From Phenylobacterium soli (GTDB lineage: Bacteria > Pseudomonadota > Alphaproteobacteria > Caulobacterales > Caulobacteraceae), in contig NZ_QFYQ01000001.1 of NCBI RefSeq assembly GCF_003254475.1, positions 3,376,001 through 3,440,000 on the forward strand: a DNA stretch of 64,000 nt, given 5' to 3'. Each line of letters opens with the position of its first letter. The stretch's first letter is position 1. The translations under genes were made by a program, and so were the position numbers. Of the stretch, positions 42,555-51,483 are shown piece after piece. Under the pieces are notes generated by a model that saw nothing but the letters and a program-made list of their open reading frames with translations, was not told the DNA's origin and ran no database searches.

Positions 42555-43580
42555 ATGACCCTGTCGACCGACCTGCTGCGCGGCCTCCGTGAACGCCTCG
42601 CCCGTTACCAGCGCCCCAGCCACGGACGCAGTGTCCGCGAGATCCTGGTGACCGCCCTGCCGCTGCTGAGCCTTTGGGGCGCGGCGGTGTGGATGGTCGG
42701 CCACGGCTGGTGGTGGGCGGTAGCCCTGACGATCCCGGCGGCCCTGTTCCTGGTGCGGCTGTTCATGATCCAGCACGACTGCGGCCACGCCTCCTTCTTC
42801 CGCTCGCCGACCGCCAACGCCTGGACCGGCCGCCTGATCGGCGTCTTCACCATGACGCCCTACGGCTACTGGCGCCGGACCCACGCCATCCACCACGCCA
42901 CCTCCGGCAACCTCGACCGCCGCACCCTTGGCGCGGTCGAGACGCTGACGGTCGAGGAATATCGGGCCAAGTCGTGGATCGGCCGGCTGGGCTACCGGCT
43001 CTACCGCAACCCGCTGGTGATGTTCGGCCTCGGGCCCGGCTACATGTTCGTGCTGCAGCACCGCCTGCCGATCGGGCTGATGCGCGAGGCGCCGGCCTGG
43101 CGCAGCGTGCTCGCCAACACCGCTGGCCTGGCCGTGCTCGTGACCGTCCAGCTCTGGCTCGGCGGGGTGAAGGGCCTGCTGCTCGTCCACCTGCCGATCG
43201 TGCTGGTCGCCGCCTCGATCGGCGTCTGGCTGTTCTACGTCCAGCACCAGTTCGAGGGCGCCTACTGGGCCCGCAACGAGGACTGGAAGGCGCCGGAAGC
43301 CGCCCTGCTCGGCTCCTCGCACCTGGACCTGCCCCTGCCCCTGCGCTGGCTGACCGCCAACATCGGCGCCCACCACATCCACCACGCAGCCGCCAAGATC
43401 CCCTTCTACCGCCTGCCGCAGGTGATGAAGGACCACCCGGAGCTGCGCGAGATCAGCCGCATCACCCTGTGGGACGCGATGAAGACCGCCCGCCTGGCGC
43501 TGTGGGACGAGATGTCGGGCCGGCTGGTGTCGTTCCGCGAGGCGCGGCAGGCGCATCGCCGGGCCACCGTCGCGGCCTGA
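42555..43580 (+). CDS. Membrane fatty acid desaturase
   Basis: 341-aa di-iron desaturase. The three histidine boxes are HDCGH (74-78), HAIHH (110-114) and HHIHH (about 275). Hydrophobic segments flank them (ILVTALPLLSLWGAAVWMVG, WWAVALTIPAALFLVRLF, LLLVHLPIVLVAASIGVWLF). Likely introduces double bonds in membrane lipid acyl chains; regiospecificity cannot be read from sequence. ATG 42555 is used rather than the adjoining TTG. Divergent from mraZ. Confidence 0.93.
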   Translation: MTLSTDLLRGLRERLARYQRPSHGRSVREILVTALPLLSLWGAAVWMVGHGWWWAVALTIPAALFLVRLFMIQHDCGHASFFRSPTANAWTGRLIGVFTMTPYGYWRRTHAIHHATSGNLDRRTLGAVETLTVEEYRAKSWIGRLGYRLYRNPLVMFGLGPGYMFVLQHRLPIGLMREAPAWRSVLANTAGLAVLVTVQLWLGGVKGLLLVHLPIVLVAASIGVWLFYVQHQFEGAYWARNEDWKAPEAALLGSSHLDLPLPLRWLTANIGAHHIHHAAAKIPFYRLPQVMKDHPELREISRITLWDAMKTARLALWDEMSGRLVSFREARQAHRRATVAA

Positions 43581-43669
43581 GCCCATCGGCCTCCGTCGCA
43601 TTGCCGACATTTAATTGGCTTCGAAGAACGCTGTGCGGTTAAGGGGCGCCCCGAACCTGGGGGACCCCG

Positions 43670-44845
43670 ATGAAACTCTCGACCGCTCTCGCCGCCGGCC
43701 TGTTGGCTGCGGCCGCCGCCACCGCCGCCAGCGCCGCGGAAGCCGCCGACCTGACGGTGAAGGTCTGCCCGGCCGAGGCCCTGCACGCCTACCCGCTGGC
43801 CGCCGGGACCCGCTTCCAGTCTCTGATCGTGCCGAGCCTCGCCGTGGCCAACACCGGCCAGACGCCGGCCGAGCTGACCGAGGTGACCCTGGAGCTGCTC
43901 GACAAGGGCGTGGCGGTGGACAGCCGCCGCCTCTCCGGCGAGGCGCTGGCCGCGGGCCTGAAGAGCGGCGCGGCCGTCCAGGGCGGCATGCTGCAGATGT
44001 TCGGCTGGCAGTTCTGCGACGGGCGCCTGCTGGGCGAGAAGCCGGCGCTCTCCCCCGCCCCTAGCCTCGCGCCCGCCGCCGCCGGCCTCGTCACCAACCA
44101 GGTGTTCGGCTGGAAGGGCTCGCGCGACGCCCTGCGGATCACCGCCACGGCGATGCGCGCCGGCAAGCCGGAGACCGCGACGCTGACGATCCCGGTCCGC
44201 GCCGACACGGTGAAGACCAAGATGGTGTTCCCGCTGAAGGGTCGCTGGTTCGTGGCCGTGGCGGGCACGCCGCACGGCGGCCACCGCTGGGCCCTGCCCG
44301 AGGCCTTCGCCTACGACGTCGCCCGGATCGGCGCCGACGACAAATCCTTCCGCGGCGAGGGCGCGAAGTTCGCGGACTACTACGCCTATGGCGAGCCGGT
44401 CCTGGCGGCCGGCGACGGCACGGTGGTCGACGTGGTCGCCGACCAGCCGGAGAACCCCGACGTCCTGCGCCGGCCGGGCGAGAGCTTCGAGGCCTATGGC
44501 GACCGGGCCGGCGCTATCCAGATGGCCCTGGTGGCCAAGGGCGACCGGGCGATCGCCGGCAACGCGGTGATCATCGACCACGGCAACGGTGAGTACTCGC
44601 TCTACGCCCACCTCAGGCCTGGCAGCATCAAGGTGAAGGCCGGCGAGAAGGTCAGCGCCGGCCAGCCGATCGCCCAGCTCGGCGCCTCGGGCAACGTCAC
44701 CGAGCCGCACCTGCACTTCCAGGTCTGCGACGGGGCGAGCCCGCTGCACTGCGCCGGCGTGCCGCTGGCCTTCGGCAACGTCGAGCTGCCCTACGCCGAC
44801 GGCCCGCGGGCGATCCAGGGCGGCGACATCGTCGTCGCCCGCTGA
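43670..44845 (+). CDS. Exported M23-family metallopeptidase (LytM domain)
   Basis: 391 aa. Signal peptide (MKLSTALAAGLLAAAAATAASA). The N-terminal 200 residues form a beta-rich region of unknown role. The C-terminal LytM domain shows the first zinc-binding element as AFAYDVARIG, GEPVLAAGDGTVVDVVADQP, HGNGEYSLYAHLRPGSIKVK, and EPHLHFQV with the HxH pair. Predicted peptidoglycan endopeptidase or cell-wall hydrolase regulator. The first motif is less standard (His of HxxxD is in HGGHRW, farther from the Asp), so activity should not be assumed. Confidence 0.88.
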   Translation: MKLSTALAAGLLAAAAATAASAAEAADLTVKVCPAEALHAYPLAAGTRFQSLIVPSLAVANTGQTPAELTEVTLELLDKGVAVDSRRLSGEALAAGLKSGAAVQGGMLQMFGWQFCDGRLLGEKPALSPAPSLAPAAAGLVTNQVFGWKGSRDALRITATAMRAGKPETATLTIPVRADTVKTKMVFPLKGRWFVAVAGTPHGGHRWALPEAFAYDVARIGADDKSFRGEGAKFADYYAYGEPVLAAGDGTVVDVVADQPENPDVLRRPGESFEAYGDRAGAIQMALVAKGDRAIAGNAVIIDHGNGEYSLYAHLRPGSIKVKAGEKVSAGQPIAQLGASGNVTEPHLHFQVCDGASPLHCAGVPLAFGNVELPYADGPRAIQGGDIVVAR

Positions 44846-44860
44846 GCCGGGGCGGATGAA

Positions 44861-45253
<393 letters not shown>

Positions 45254-45328
45254 CGCGCATAGATGGGCGATCGGGCGCGGCGGGTCAACGCGGGCTCGGG
45301 ACGAGGACCATGAGAAGCAGGCAGGGGG

Positions 45329-45550
45329 ACCACGAAAAACACGAAAGGCACAAAAGGGGGAACCCCGGATGGCGCGGATGGGTCGTGCACCGAAGGCGCG
45401 CTCGATCCTGAACCCCTGCAGGACAAGATCGCTCGCTGCCGCTCGCGGCGCGCCATCCGCGAGGATCCGTGAAAGCCATGGTTCAAAAGAAGAAGGGCGG
45501 CGCCGTGGCCGCCCTTTCGTGTCTTTCGTGCTTTTCGTGTCTTTCGTGGT
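45329..45550. repeat. CACGAAA-type direct/inverted repeat element, copy 2
   Basis: The left arm at 45329-45356 consists of (A/G)CACGAAA units; the right arm at 45514-45550 of inverted TTTCGTG units with 9-10 bp spacing. The two arms could pair over about 30 bp. As in copy 1 (16343-16451), the right arm abuts a GGGCGGC hairpin and ends within a few bases of a minus-strand stop codon. Confidence 0.8.
45482..45514 (-). terminator. Intrinsic terminator after the amidase gene
   Basis: Minus strand: GGGCGGC - 6-nt loop - GCCGCCC, followed by TTCTTCTTTT. It is 43 nt past the amidase stop codon and would end the murA-nat-eamA-amidase transcript before rnpB. Confidence 0.72.
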
Positions 45551-45556
45551 TCCCGC

Positions 45557-46282
45557 TCAGGCCATCAGGCGGAGCAGGGCGATGAGGCGGGCGCGGGTTT
45601 CGCCGTCAGCGACGCCGTCGACGCGCTCGGGCCGCCAGTGCCGCTGGAAGGCGCGGACCACGGCGGCGGTGTGGTCGTCGAACTTGCCGGACGGGGCGCT
45701 GTCGTAGCCGAGCCGGGTGAAGCCGGCCTGCAGGGCGAAGACCGCGGCGCTCTCCTCGCCTTCCTTGAGGGCCGCGCCGGGCGCGGCGGCCGGCTCGGCC
45801 CAGAGGCCGTGCCCCGCTTCGGCCAGCCGCTTCCACGGGAAGAGCTCGCCCGGATCCTCCTTGCGGTCGGGCGCGACGTCGGCGTGGCCGACGATGTCGA
45901 CGTCCTCGACCTGCCAGCGGGTGCGGATGTCGCCGACGAGGTCGATCACGGCCGCGATCTGCGCTTCGGGGAACGGCCGGTAGCCGAACTCGTGGCCCGG
46001 GTTGACGATCTCGATCCCGATGGAGGCGGTGTTGACGTCGGTGACGCCGCGCCAGAACGACTTGCCGGCGTGCCAGGCGCGGCGCTCCTCGGCCACCAGG
46101 CGGAAAATCCGGCCATCCTCCTCGACGAGGTAGTGGGCGGAGACCTGGGAGGCCTCCTCGCGCAGCCGGGCGAGCGCCCCCTCCCCGGTCGGCATGCCGG
46201 TGTAGTGCAGCACGATCATCGACGGCGGCGCGGTGCGCGGGCCGAAGTTGGGCGACGGCGCCTCGATGAACTGGAGCGTCAT
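45557..46282 (-). CDS. N-acetylmuramoyl-L-alanine amidase (AmpD/AmiD type) with peptidoglycan-binding domain
   Basis: 241 aa, no signal peptide, so probably cytoplasmic. The Amidase_2 domain (about 15-160) has zinc ligands His26 (IVLHYTGM), His133 (VGHADVAP) and Asp143 (KEDPGELFPW) and the catalytic Glu91 in IGIEIVN. A PG_binding_1 domain occupies about 175-236 (FALQAGFTRLGYDSAPSGKF). It cleaves the MurNAc-L-Ala bond in recycled muropeptides, the ligands sensed by AmpR. Separated by 13 bp from eamA upstream, and last in the run facing the AmpR-type regulator. Confidence 0.92.
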   Translation of the reverse strand: MTLQFIEAPSPNFGPRTAPPSMIVLHYTGMPTGEGALARLREEASQVSAHYLVEEDGRIFRLVAEERRAWHAGKSFWRGVTDVNTASIGIEIVNPGHEFGYRPFPEAQIAAVIDLVGDIRTRWQVEDVDIVGHADVAPDRKEDPGELFPWKRLAEAGHGLWAEPAAAPGAALKEGEESAAVFALQAGFTRLGYDSAPSGKFDDHTAAVVRAFQRHWRPERVDGVADGETRARLIALLRLMA

Positions 46283-46295
46283 TGGGCTTCGGCGG

Positions 46296-47189
46296 TCATT
46301 GGCCGCGGGACCTCAAGGCCAGGAGGACGGCGGCGACCTGGTTGCGGCGGAGCGCGATGATCAGCACCCCGGCGAGCGCCACCACGGTCCCGACGGCCAT
46401 CCGGATATCGAAGGGATCGTGCATGATGAGGACGCCGAGGCCGATGGTGGCGAGCGGCGTCATCAGGGTCAACGGCGAGATGAGGTTGGCCTCGTAGCGC
46501 TGGATGAGCGCGTAATAGACCGTGTGGGCGGTGACCGAGACGACGAGCGCCGAGTAGAGCACCGCGCCGACGAACACCCAGCCCGCGTGAGTCGCCAGGC
46601 CGATGGCGCCGGGCTCGAAGAGGGCCGAGAGCGCCGCCAGCGGCCAGAAGGAGGCGAAGCCCACCCAGGCCTGGAACTGCAGCGGCTTCACCCCGTCCAT
46701 CTGCTTCATCATCACCGCGCCCAGCGAGCCCAGGAAGGCGGCGGCCACGACATAGAGCAGGCCCGGCGAGACCTTGAAGCCGTGCGGGTCGTACATGACC
46801 GCGATGGCCCCCAGGAAGGTCAGCGCGATGCCGACGCCGCGCCGCCACCGCACCTTCTCGCTCAGCAGGACCATGGACAGCAGGGTGGTCATCGGCACGC
46901 CGAGCTGGCCGACCACCGCGGCGGCCGAGGGCGTCGCCGTCTTGAAGCCGATGAACAGCAGGGCGAAGTTGCCGCCGCCCATCAGGAGCGCGACGGCGAT
47001 CAGCCGCCAGCGCGGCCGCGGCGCGGGCAGGAGCCAGGGAAAGACCGCCAGCGCCACCACCGCGAAGCGCACGGCGGCGTAGAACATCGGCGGCACGCCC
47101 AGTCCGCTGACGACATACTTCGACAGGATGTTGTTCGAGGCCCAGACCAGGCAGACGAGGCAGAGGGCGCCGAAGTCGCGGAAAGACAT
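46296..47189 (-). CDS. EamA/DMT-superfamily transporter
   Basis: 297 aa with ten predicted transmembrane helices and two EamA halves (about 8-135 and 150-285). Typical features are SNNILSKYVVSGLGVPPMFY near the start, LLSEKVRWRRGVGIALTFLG closing the first half and TPLATIGLGVLIMHDPFDIR in the second. Substrate unknown. I chose the ATG at 47189 (MSFRDFG); a start 19 codons upstream adds a polar segment. It sits between nat and the amidase on the same strand, making cell-wall metabolites a possible but unproven cargo. Confidence 0.88.
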   Translation of the reverse strand: MSFRDFGALCLVCLVWASNNILSKYVVSGLGVPPMFYAAVRFAVVALAVFPWLLPAPRPRWRLIAVALLMGGGNFALLFIGFKTATPSAAAVVGQLGVPMTTLLSMVLLSEKVRWRRGVGIALTFLGAIAVMYDPHGFKVSPGLLYVVAAAFLGSLGAVMMKQMDGVKPLQFQAWVGFASFWPLAALSALFEPGAIGLATHAGWVFVGAVLYSALVVSVTAHTVYYALIQRYEANLISPLTLMTPLATIGLGVLIMHDPFDIRMAVGTVVALAGVLIIALRRNQVAAVLLALRSRGQ

Positions 47190-47270
47190 TTCGTGCAGGC
47201 CATAGGGCGCAATGCGCGGGGGCCGCAACCTCGGCCCTAGGGTCAAGCGGCGAAAAGCGTGCGGACGGGT

Positions 47271-48086
47271 TCAGACGGCCACGGTCGCGGCCCGGGCCAG
47301 CGCCGGCTCCCAGGCGGGCGAGACCGGCAGGCCGAAATCCCGTGACAGGCAGCGGATCAGCTCGTCGACGCCGAGCAGGCGGACCTCGGCCGGGGCGCCG
47401 CGCGGGCGGATGGCGAGCCGATTGTCGAGCAGGCCGTAGCGCGCCGTGCGGGTCGCGCGCGAGACGATCAGGTGGCGGCGGAACTGCGATTCCGGATGGG
47501 TCGAGACATACCAGTTCGGTCCGACGAAATCGGCCTCGAGTTGGGGCCGCAGGTCGAGGTCGACGACCGGGCGCCATTCGCCGGAGAGCAAGGTCTCCAA
47601 CCGCAGCTCCTCCCCGGCCGGCACGAGACGGACAGGGTCGAAGAGGGTCGGCTGCGGTCCGGCCAGGTCGAGCCGCACCGGCGCGGTCAGGGTGCAGACG
47701 CCGAGCCCCACATCGGCCAGCCACGGCGTCCCGTCGATCAGGACCCGCAGCGCCATGTGGGTGCGCGGCCGCACGTCGTCGAGCGGCCGGCCCCATCGCG
47801 AGCGGGCGATCAGCGCCTCGACCTCGAACCCCATGCTGCGCAGCACACGCGCGAGGAGGCTGTTCTGCTCGAAACAGTAGCCGCCCCGCCGGGCCCCGAT
47901 CAGCTTGGCGTCGACGGCCTCGGGCCTGAGGTCCACGCCCTGGCCGGTTAGCACGTCGATGGCCTCGAAGGGGATGGCGGCTGGGTGCAGCCGGCAGAGC
48001 GCGCGCAGCACCTCGATCGTCGGCTCCCGCGGGCCGGCGTAGCCGATGCGCTCGCAATAGGCGTCGAGGTCGACAAGCGGGCTCAC
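47271..48086 (-). CDS. nat: Arylamine N-acetyltransferase
   Basis: 271 aa. Transfers acetyl from acetyl-CoA to arylamines or hydrazines. The Cys-His-Asp triad is clear: Cys71 in RRGGYCFEQNS, His110 in RPRTHMALRV and Asp125 in WLADVGLG. Length and three-domain layout are normal. The GTG start overlaps the murA-like stop as GTGA, so the two are translationally coupled. The natural substrate is unknown. Confidence 0.95.
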   Translation of the reverse strand: MSPLVDLDAYCERIGYAGPREPTIEVLRALCRLHPAAIPFEAIDVLTGQGVDLRPEAVDAKLIGARRGGYCFEQNSLLARVLRSMGFEVEALIARSRWGRPLDDVRPRTHMALRVLIDGTPWLADVGLGVCTLTAPVRLDLAGPQPTLFDPVRLVPAGEELRLETLLSGEWRPVVDLDLRPQLEADFVGPNWYVSTHPESQFRRHLIVSRATRTARYGLLDNRLAIRPRGAPAEVRLLGVDELIRCLSRDFGLPVSPAWEPALARAATVAV

Positions 48087-49387
48087 GGTTCCTCCTCCCA
48101 GGCGACGTCGGCGCCGAGGCTCACCAGGTTTTCGACGAAGTTGGGATGGGCGCGGCGGATCGGGTCGGCGTTGCGGATCACCGAGCGGCCGGGGATCGAG
48201 GCGGCGATCATCAAGAGGGCGATGGCGACGCGGATGATGTAGGGGCTCTCGACCTCGGCGGGCGTCAGGCGGTGACCGCCGAAGGTGATGATCCGGTGCG
48301 GGTCGCAGGTGACGGCGTGGGCGCCGAACTTGGCGAGCTCGGAGGTCCAGCCGAGCGCCCCCTCATAGACCTTGTTCCAGTAGAGGACCGAGCCCTCGGC
48401 CCGGGCCCCGAGCGCCACGAAGATCGGCAGCAGGTCGGCCGGGATGTAGGGCCAAGGCGCGGCCTCGACCTTCTGCAGGAGATGGCCGGTGAAGGGGGCG
48501 CGGACCTTGAGCGGCTCGCCGGCCAGGACCCGGGACCAGCCGCCCAGGTGCCGGACCTCGACGCCGAACTTGGCGAAGGTGCGGTCGATCAGGGCGAACT
48601 GGTCGGGGGCGTCGTTGCGCACCTCCACCTGGCCGCCGGTGATGGCGCCGAGCGCCAGGAACGTGGCCACCTCGTGGAAGTCGTCCTCGAAAGCGTAGTC
48701 GGCCCCCGTGAGCTCCGGCCGGCCCTCGACCTCGAGGGTGGAGGTCCCGAGGCCGCCGATGGCGCCGCCCATCCGCTGCAGGAAGCGGCTGAACTCCTGG
48801 ACGTGCGGCTCGCAGGCGGCGTTGACCAGGCGTGAGGATCCGCCGGCCAGGGCGGCGCACATGAGGAAGTTCTCGGTCGTGGTGACCGAGGCGTAGTCGA
48901 GCCAGTGCCGGGCGGGGGCGAAGACGCGCGGCGCGGTGACGAGGATGCCGCCGGCGGCCGGCTGCACGCGCGAGCCGAAGGCCCGGAACACCTCCAGGTG
49001 CGGATCGATCTCGCGAATCCCGAGGGTGCAGCCCTTGGCCTCGTCCTCGATCAGCGCCCGCCCGAAGCGGTGCAGGAGGCCGGGGATGAGCATCACCACC
49101 GAGCGCATGCCGGCCGGCAGGCGGGCGCCCGCAGGATCGAGGTCCGGGCCGTGCTCGATCGTCACCTCACCCGAATTCAGGTCGGCCTCGACCCGGCTTC
49201 CGAGGGAGCGGAAGAAGTCCAGGAGCTTGCCGACGTCGGTGACGTCGGGCACGCGGCGGAGGGTCACGGGCTGACGGGTCAGCAGGGTGGCGCAGAGCAC
49301 CGGCAGCACCGCGTTCTTGTTCGCCGAGGGCGTGATCCGCCCCGAGAGCGGCCGTCCGCCGTTCACCACCAGCCGGGTCACCCGCAC
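48083..49387 (-). CDS. murA: MurA-like UDP-N-acetylglucosamine 1-carboxyvinyltransferase (divergent)
   Basis: 434-aa EPSP-synthase/MurA fold enzyme adding enolpyruvate to UDP-GlcNAc, the first committed step of peptidoglycan. SANKNAVLPVL contains Lys24/Asn25. The catalytic-loop cysteine is Cys120 in EAKGCTLGIREIDPHLE, followed by the conserved Arg125. The usual ARPxD is IREID and the usual PTDMQ is PADLL, so this is a divergent clade, possibly a second MurA with specialised regulation. The conserved Asp of PxD is kept. Divergent from the AmpR-type gene across 104 bp; first gene of the run murA-nat-eamA-amidase. Confidence 0.87.
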   Translation of the reverse strand: MRVTRLVVNGGRPLSGRITPSANKNAVLPVLCATLLTRQPVTLRRVPDVTDVGKLLDFFRSLGSRVEADLNSGEVTIEHGPDLDPAGARLPAGMRSVVMLIPGLLHRFGRALIEDEAKGCTLGIREIDPHLEVFRAFGSRVQPAAGGILVTAPRVFAPARHWLDYASVTTTENFLMCAALAGGSSRLVNAACEPHVQEFSRFLQRMGGAIGGLGTSTLEVEGRPELTGADYAFEDDFHEVATFLALGAITGGQVEVRNDAPDQFALIDRTFAKFGVEVRHLGGWSRVLAGEPLKVRAPFTGHLLQKVEAAPWPYIPADLLPIFVALGARAEGSVLYWNKVYEGALGWTSELAKFGAHAVTCDPHRIITFGGHRLTPAEVESPYIIRVAIALLMIAASIPGRSVIRNADPIRRAHPNFVENLVSLGADVAWEEEP

Positions 49388-49458
49388 CCTCCCCCACCGC
49401 CCTCTTCCGCGCGGCAGGACGCCACGGTTTGGCGGCCGGCGACAAACGATGTTACCTC

Positions 49459-49484
49459 GACCGAGCCATTAGGAAATCTTGGTC
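49459..49484. promoter_or_regulatory. Imperfect inverted repeat in the murA/ampR intergenic region
   Basis: GACCGAG - N12 - CTTGGTC (one mismatch) ends 7 bp before the regulator's start codon. Size and dyad symmetry suit a LysR-family operator, and the site is shared by both divergent promoters. Confidence 0.4.
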
Positions 49485-49491
49485 ATAAGCC

Positions 49492-50382
49492 ATGTCCCGC
49501 GCGCAGCTGCCGCTCAACGCCCTCCGCGCCTTCGAGGCTTCGGCGCGGCATCTCTCCTTCACCCGCGCGGCGGCGGAGCTGTTCGTCACCCAGGCGGCGG
49601 TGAGCCATCAGGTGAAGGCGCTGGAGCAGCGGCTCGGCGTCACCCTCTTCCGCCGGCTGCCGCGCGGCCTGGTGCTGACCGACGAGGGCCCGGCCCTGCT
49701 GCCGGTGGTCACCGACAGCTTCGACCGGATCGGCCACACCATGCAGCGTTTCCAGGGCGGCGCGGTGCGCGAGGTGCTGACGCTCGGCGTCGTGGGCACC
49801 TTCGCGGTGCGCTGGCTGCTGCCAAGGCTCGGCCAGTTCCAGGAGACGCACCCGCTGATCGAGCTGCGGCTCCTCACCCACAACAACAAGGTCGACCTGG
49901 CGGCCGAGGGGCTGGACCTGGCGGTGCGCTTCGGCGACGGCGCCTGGCACGGGACCCTGGCCGAGGAGATCATGACCGCGCCGCTGTCGCCGCTGTGCAC
50001 GCCGAAGCTGGCGGCCCGGCTGGAGAGCCCGCGGGACCTGGCGAGCGTGCCCCTCCTGCGCCCCTACCGGAACCAGGACTGGCTGGCCTGGTTCGCCGCC
50101 GCCGGGGTGGAGGCGCCGCGGCTCTCCGGGCCGGTGTTCGATTCATCCAGCCTGATGGTGCAGGCCGCCGTCCAGGGCGCGGGCGTGGCCCTGGCGCCGC
50201 CGAAGATGTTCGGCCGCGAACTGCACGGCCGCCAGCTCGTCCAGCCGTTCCCGATCGAGGTGGAGGCCGGCAGCTACTGGCTCACCCGCCTGAAGTCGCG
50301 GCCGCCGACCCCGGCCATGGCCGCCTTCCGCGACTGGACCCATTCGCCGGAGTTCCGGCAGGCGGTCTACGAGGAGGCCTGA
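49492..50382 (+). CDS. ampR: AmpR-type LysR family transcriptional regulator
   Basis: 296 aa. Winged HTH at 6-65 (PLNALRAFEASARHLSFTRA, QAAVSHQVKALEQRLG), effector domain from about 92. Matches AmpR along its length: LTLGVVGTFA with Gly102-Thr103, LLTHNNKVDLAAEGLD with Asp135, VFDSSSLMVQAA, and GSYWLTRLKSRPPTPAM; Gly102 and Asp135 fall at the same numbers as the key residues of Citrobacter AmpR. AmpR is held off by UDP-MurNAc-pentapeptide and switched on by anhydro-muropeptides. Usually paired with a beta-lactamase; here it faces a murA-like gene instead. Confidence 0.85.
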   Translation: MSRAQLPLNALRAFEASARHLSFTRAAAELFVTQAAVSHQVKALEQRLGVTLFRRLPRGLVLTDEGPALLPVVTDSFDRIGHTMQRFQGGAVREVLTLGVVGTFAVRWLLPRLGQFQETHPLIELRLLTHNNKVDLAAEGLDLAVRFGDGAWHGTLAEEIMTAPLSPLCTPKLAARLESPRDLASVPLLRPYRNQDWLAWFAAAGVEAPRLSGPVFDSSSLMVQAAVQGAGVALAPPKMFGRELHGRQLVQPFPIEVEAGSYWLTRLKSRPPTPAMAAFRDWTHSPEFRQAVYEEA

Positions 50383-51473
50383 TCGGGGGACGCCTGACCC
50401 GCGGTCGCGTCGAGCCAGGCGAGGATCTCGGCGTTGAGCTCGCGTGGGTAGGTGTGGCTGAGGTCGGGCAGCTCGCGGTAGGTGACCGCCGCGCCGGCCG
50501 CGGCGAGGGCGTCGCGCGCCTCCCGGGCCATGTCCACGGAGAACATCCAGTCCAGGGCGCCGTGGGCGATGTGCACCGGCAGGCCTTGCACCCGGCCCGG
50601 ATCGGCCATCCCCGCCAGCATCGGATGGAAGGCCGCCGCGATCGGCGCGAGGTGCGTGAAAGGTGAGCCGGGCTCGAGCCCCGAGACATAGGCGAAGGTG
50701 CCGCCGTCGCTCATGCCGGTCAGGAGGATGCGGGCCGGATCGACGCGCCAGCGGGCGCAGATCGCCTCGACCATGCGGGCGAGGTTGGGACTGTCGCGGT
50801 CTGGTCCCATGAGGGCCCAGGTGTCGCCGATGGCGGTCGGCGCGGCGAGGATCGCGCCGGCGGCGCGGGCGTCGCGAAGCCAGCTCCACAGGAACGAGCG
50901 GCCGCTGCCGGCGCCGCCATGCAGGGCGACGATCAGCGGCCGGGGCCGATCGCCGATGTCGTCCTCGGGGATGTAGAGCGACAGGCCGCCTCGCTCGCCG
51001 GGCTGCTCGCCCACGTGGATCACGCCGGTGTCGGGGCGTTGCGGGGCCTTTGAAAGCCGCGCCAGCAGCGCTTCGTCCTCGCGCCGTTCGGGCGGCAGGA
51101 AGAACCGGCTGATCGGCGGCAGGCCGGCGGCGAGGGGATAGAGCGCCTCCTGGGCCCGCGGCAGGGCGCGGAGCGCGCGGTAGACCTGGCCCATGTCGCC
51201 GCCCGCGGCGACCGCCACGCGTAGGGTCTCGAAGCCGGTCAGGGCCTGCCGGGCCGCCTCGTCGATCGCGGCGCGGATGTCAGCGAGATCGCCCCGCCAG
51301 GGCGAGAGGCCGTCATAGACGCCGCGCAGCTCGGCGTCCGGCGCGCCGACCGTGTCGAGCACCGCCCCGAGTTCGGGCGGATAGAGGTAGCGAGAGACGA
51401 AGCCGAGGGCCTCCAGGCTCCGAAGGAGCGGCGGCAGGAGCCGCGCGAGGTCCTCGACTTCGTGGTCGTCCAA
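50367..51473 (-). CDS. Alpha/beta hydrolase with N-terminal helical region
   Basis: 368 aa. The first 150 residues are mostly helical (LPPLLRSLEALGFVSRYLYP) without a family I recognise. The C-terminal half is an esterase/PHB-depolymerase-like alpha/beta hydrolase: LIVALHGGAGSGRSFLWSWL (oxyanion), nucleophile Ser in LTGMSDGGTFAY, Asp in HIAHGALDWMFSVDMA and His in LPDLSHTYPREL. No signal peptide. The 3' end overlaps ampR by 16 bp. It lies 10 bp downstream of the acyl-CoA dehydrogenase pair and might act on their products. Confidence 0.8.
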   Translation of the reverse strand: MDDHEVEDLARLLPPLLRSLEALGFVSRYLYPPELGAVLDTVGAPDAELRGVYDGLSPWRGDLADIRAAIDEAARQALTGFETLRVAVAAGGDMGQVYRALRALPRAQEALYPLAAGLPPISRFFLPPERREDEALLARLSKAPQRPDTGVIHVGEQPGERGGLSLYIPEDDIGDRPRPLIVALHGGAGSGRSFLWSWLRDARAAGAILAAPTAIGDTWALMGPDRDSPNLARMVEAICARWRVDPARILLTGMSDGGTFAYVSGLEPGSPFTHLAPIAAAFHPMLAGMADPGRVQGLPVHIAHGALDWMFSVDMAREARDALAAAGAAVTYRELPDLSHTYPRELNAEILAWLDATAGQASPDQASS

Positions 51474-51483
51474 ATTCCCGGCC

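Larger units (their letters stand above)
45254..45556. other. Gene-free gap between rnpB and the amidase
   Basis: A 303-bp stretch that holds the second CACGAAA repeat element and a terminator-like hairpin, both listed separately. Short open frames here are compositionally unlike genes and have no recognisable product. Confidence 0.6.

Noticed and set aside
45263-45500. Short plus- and minus-strand open frames between rnpB and the amidase
   Set aside because: They run through repeat DNA and part of rnpB; no ribosome-binding site or recognisable protein.
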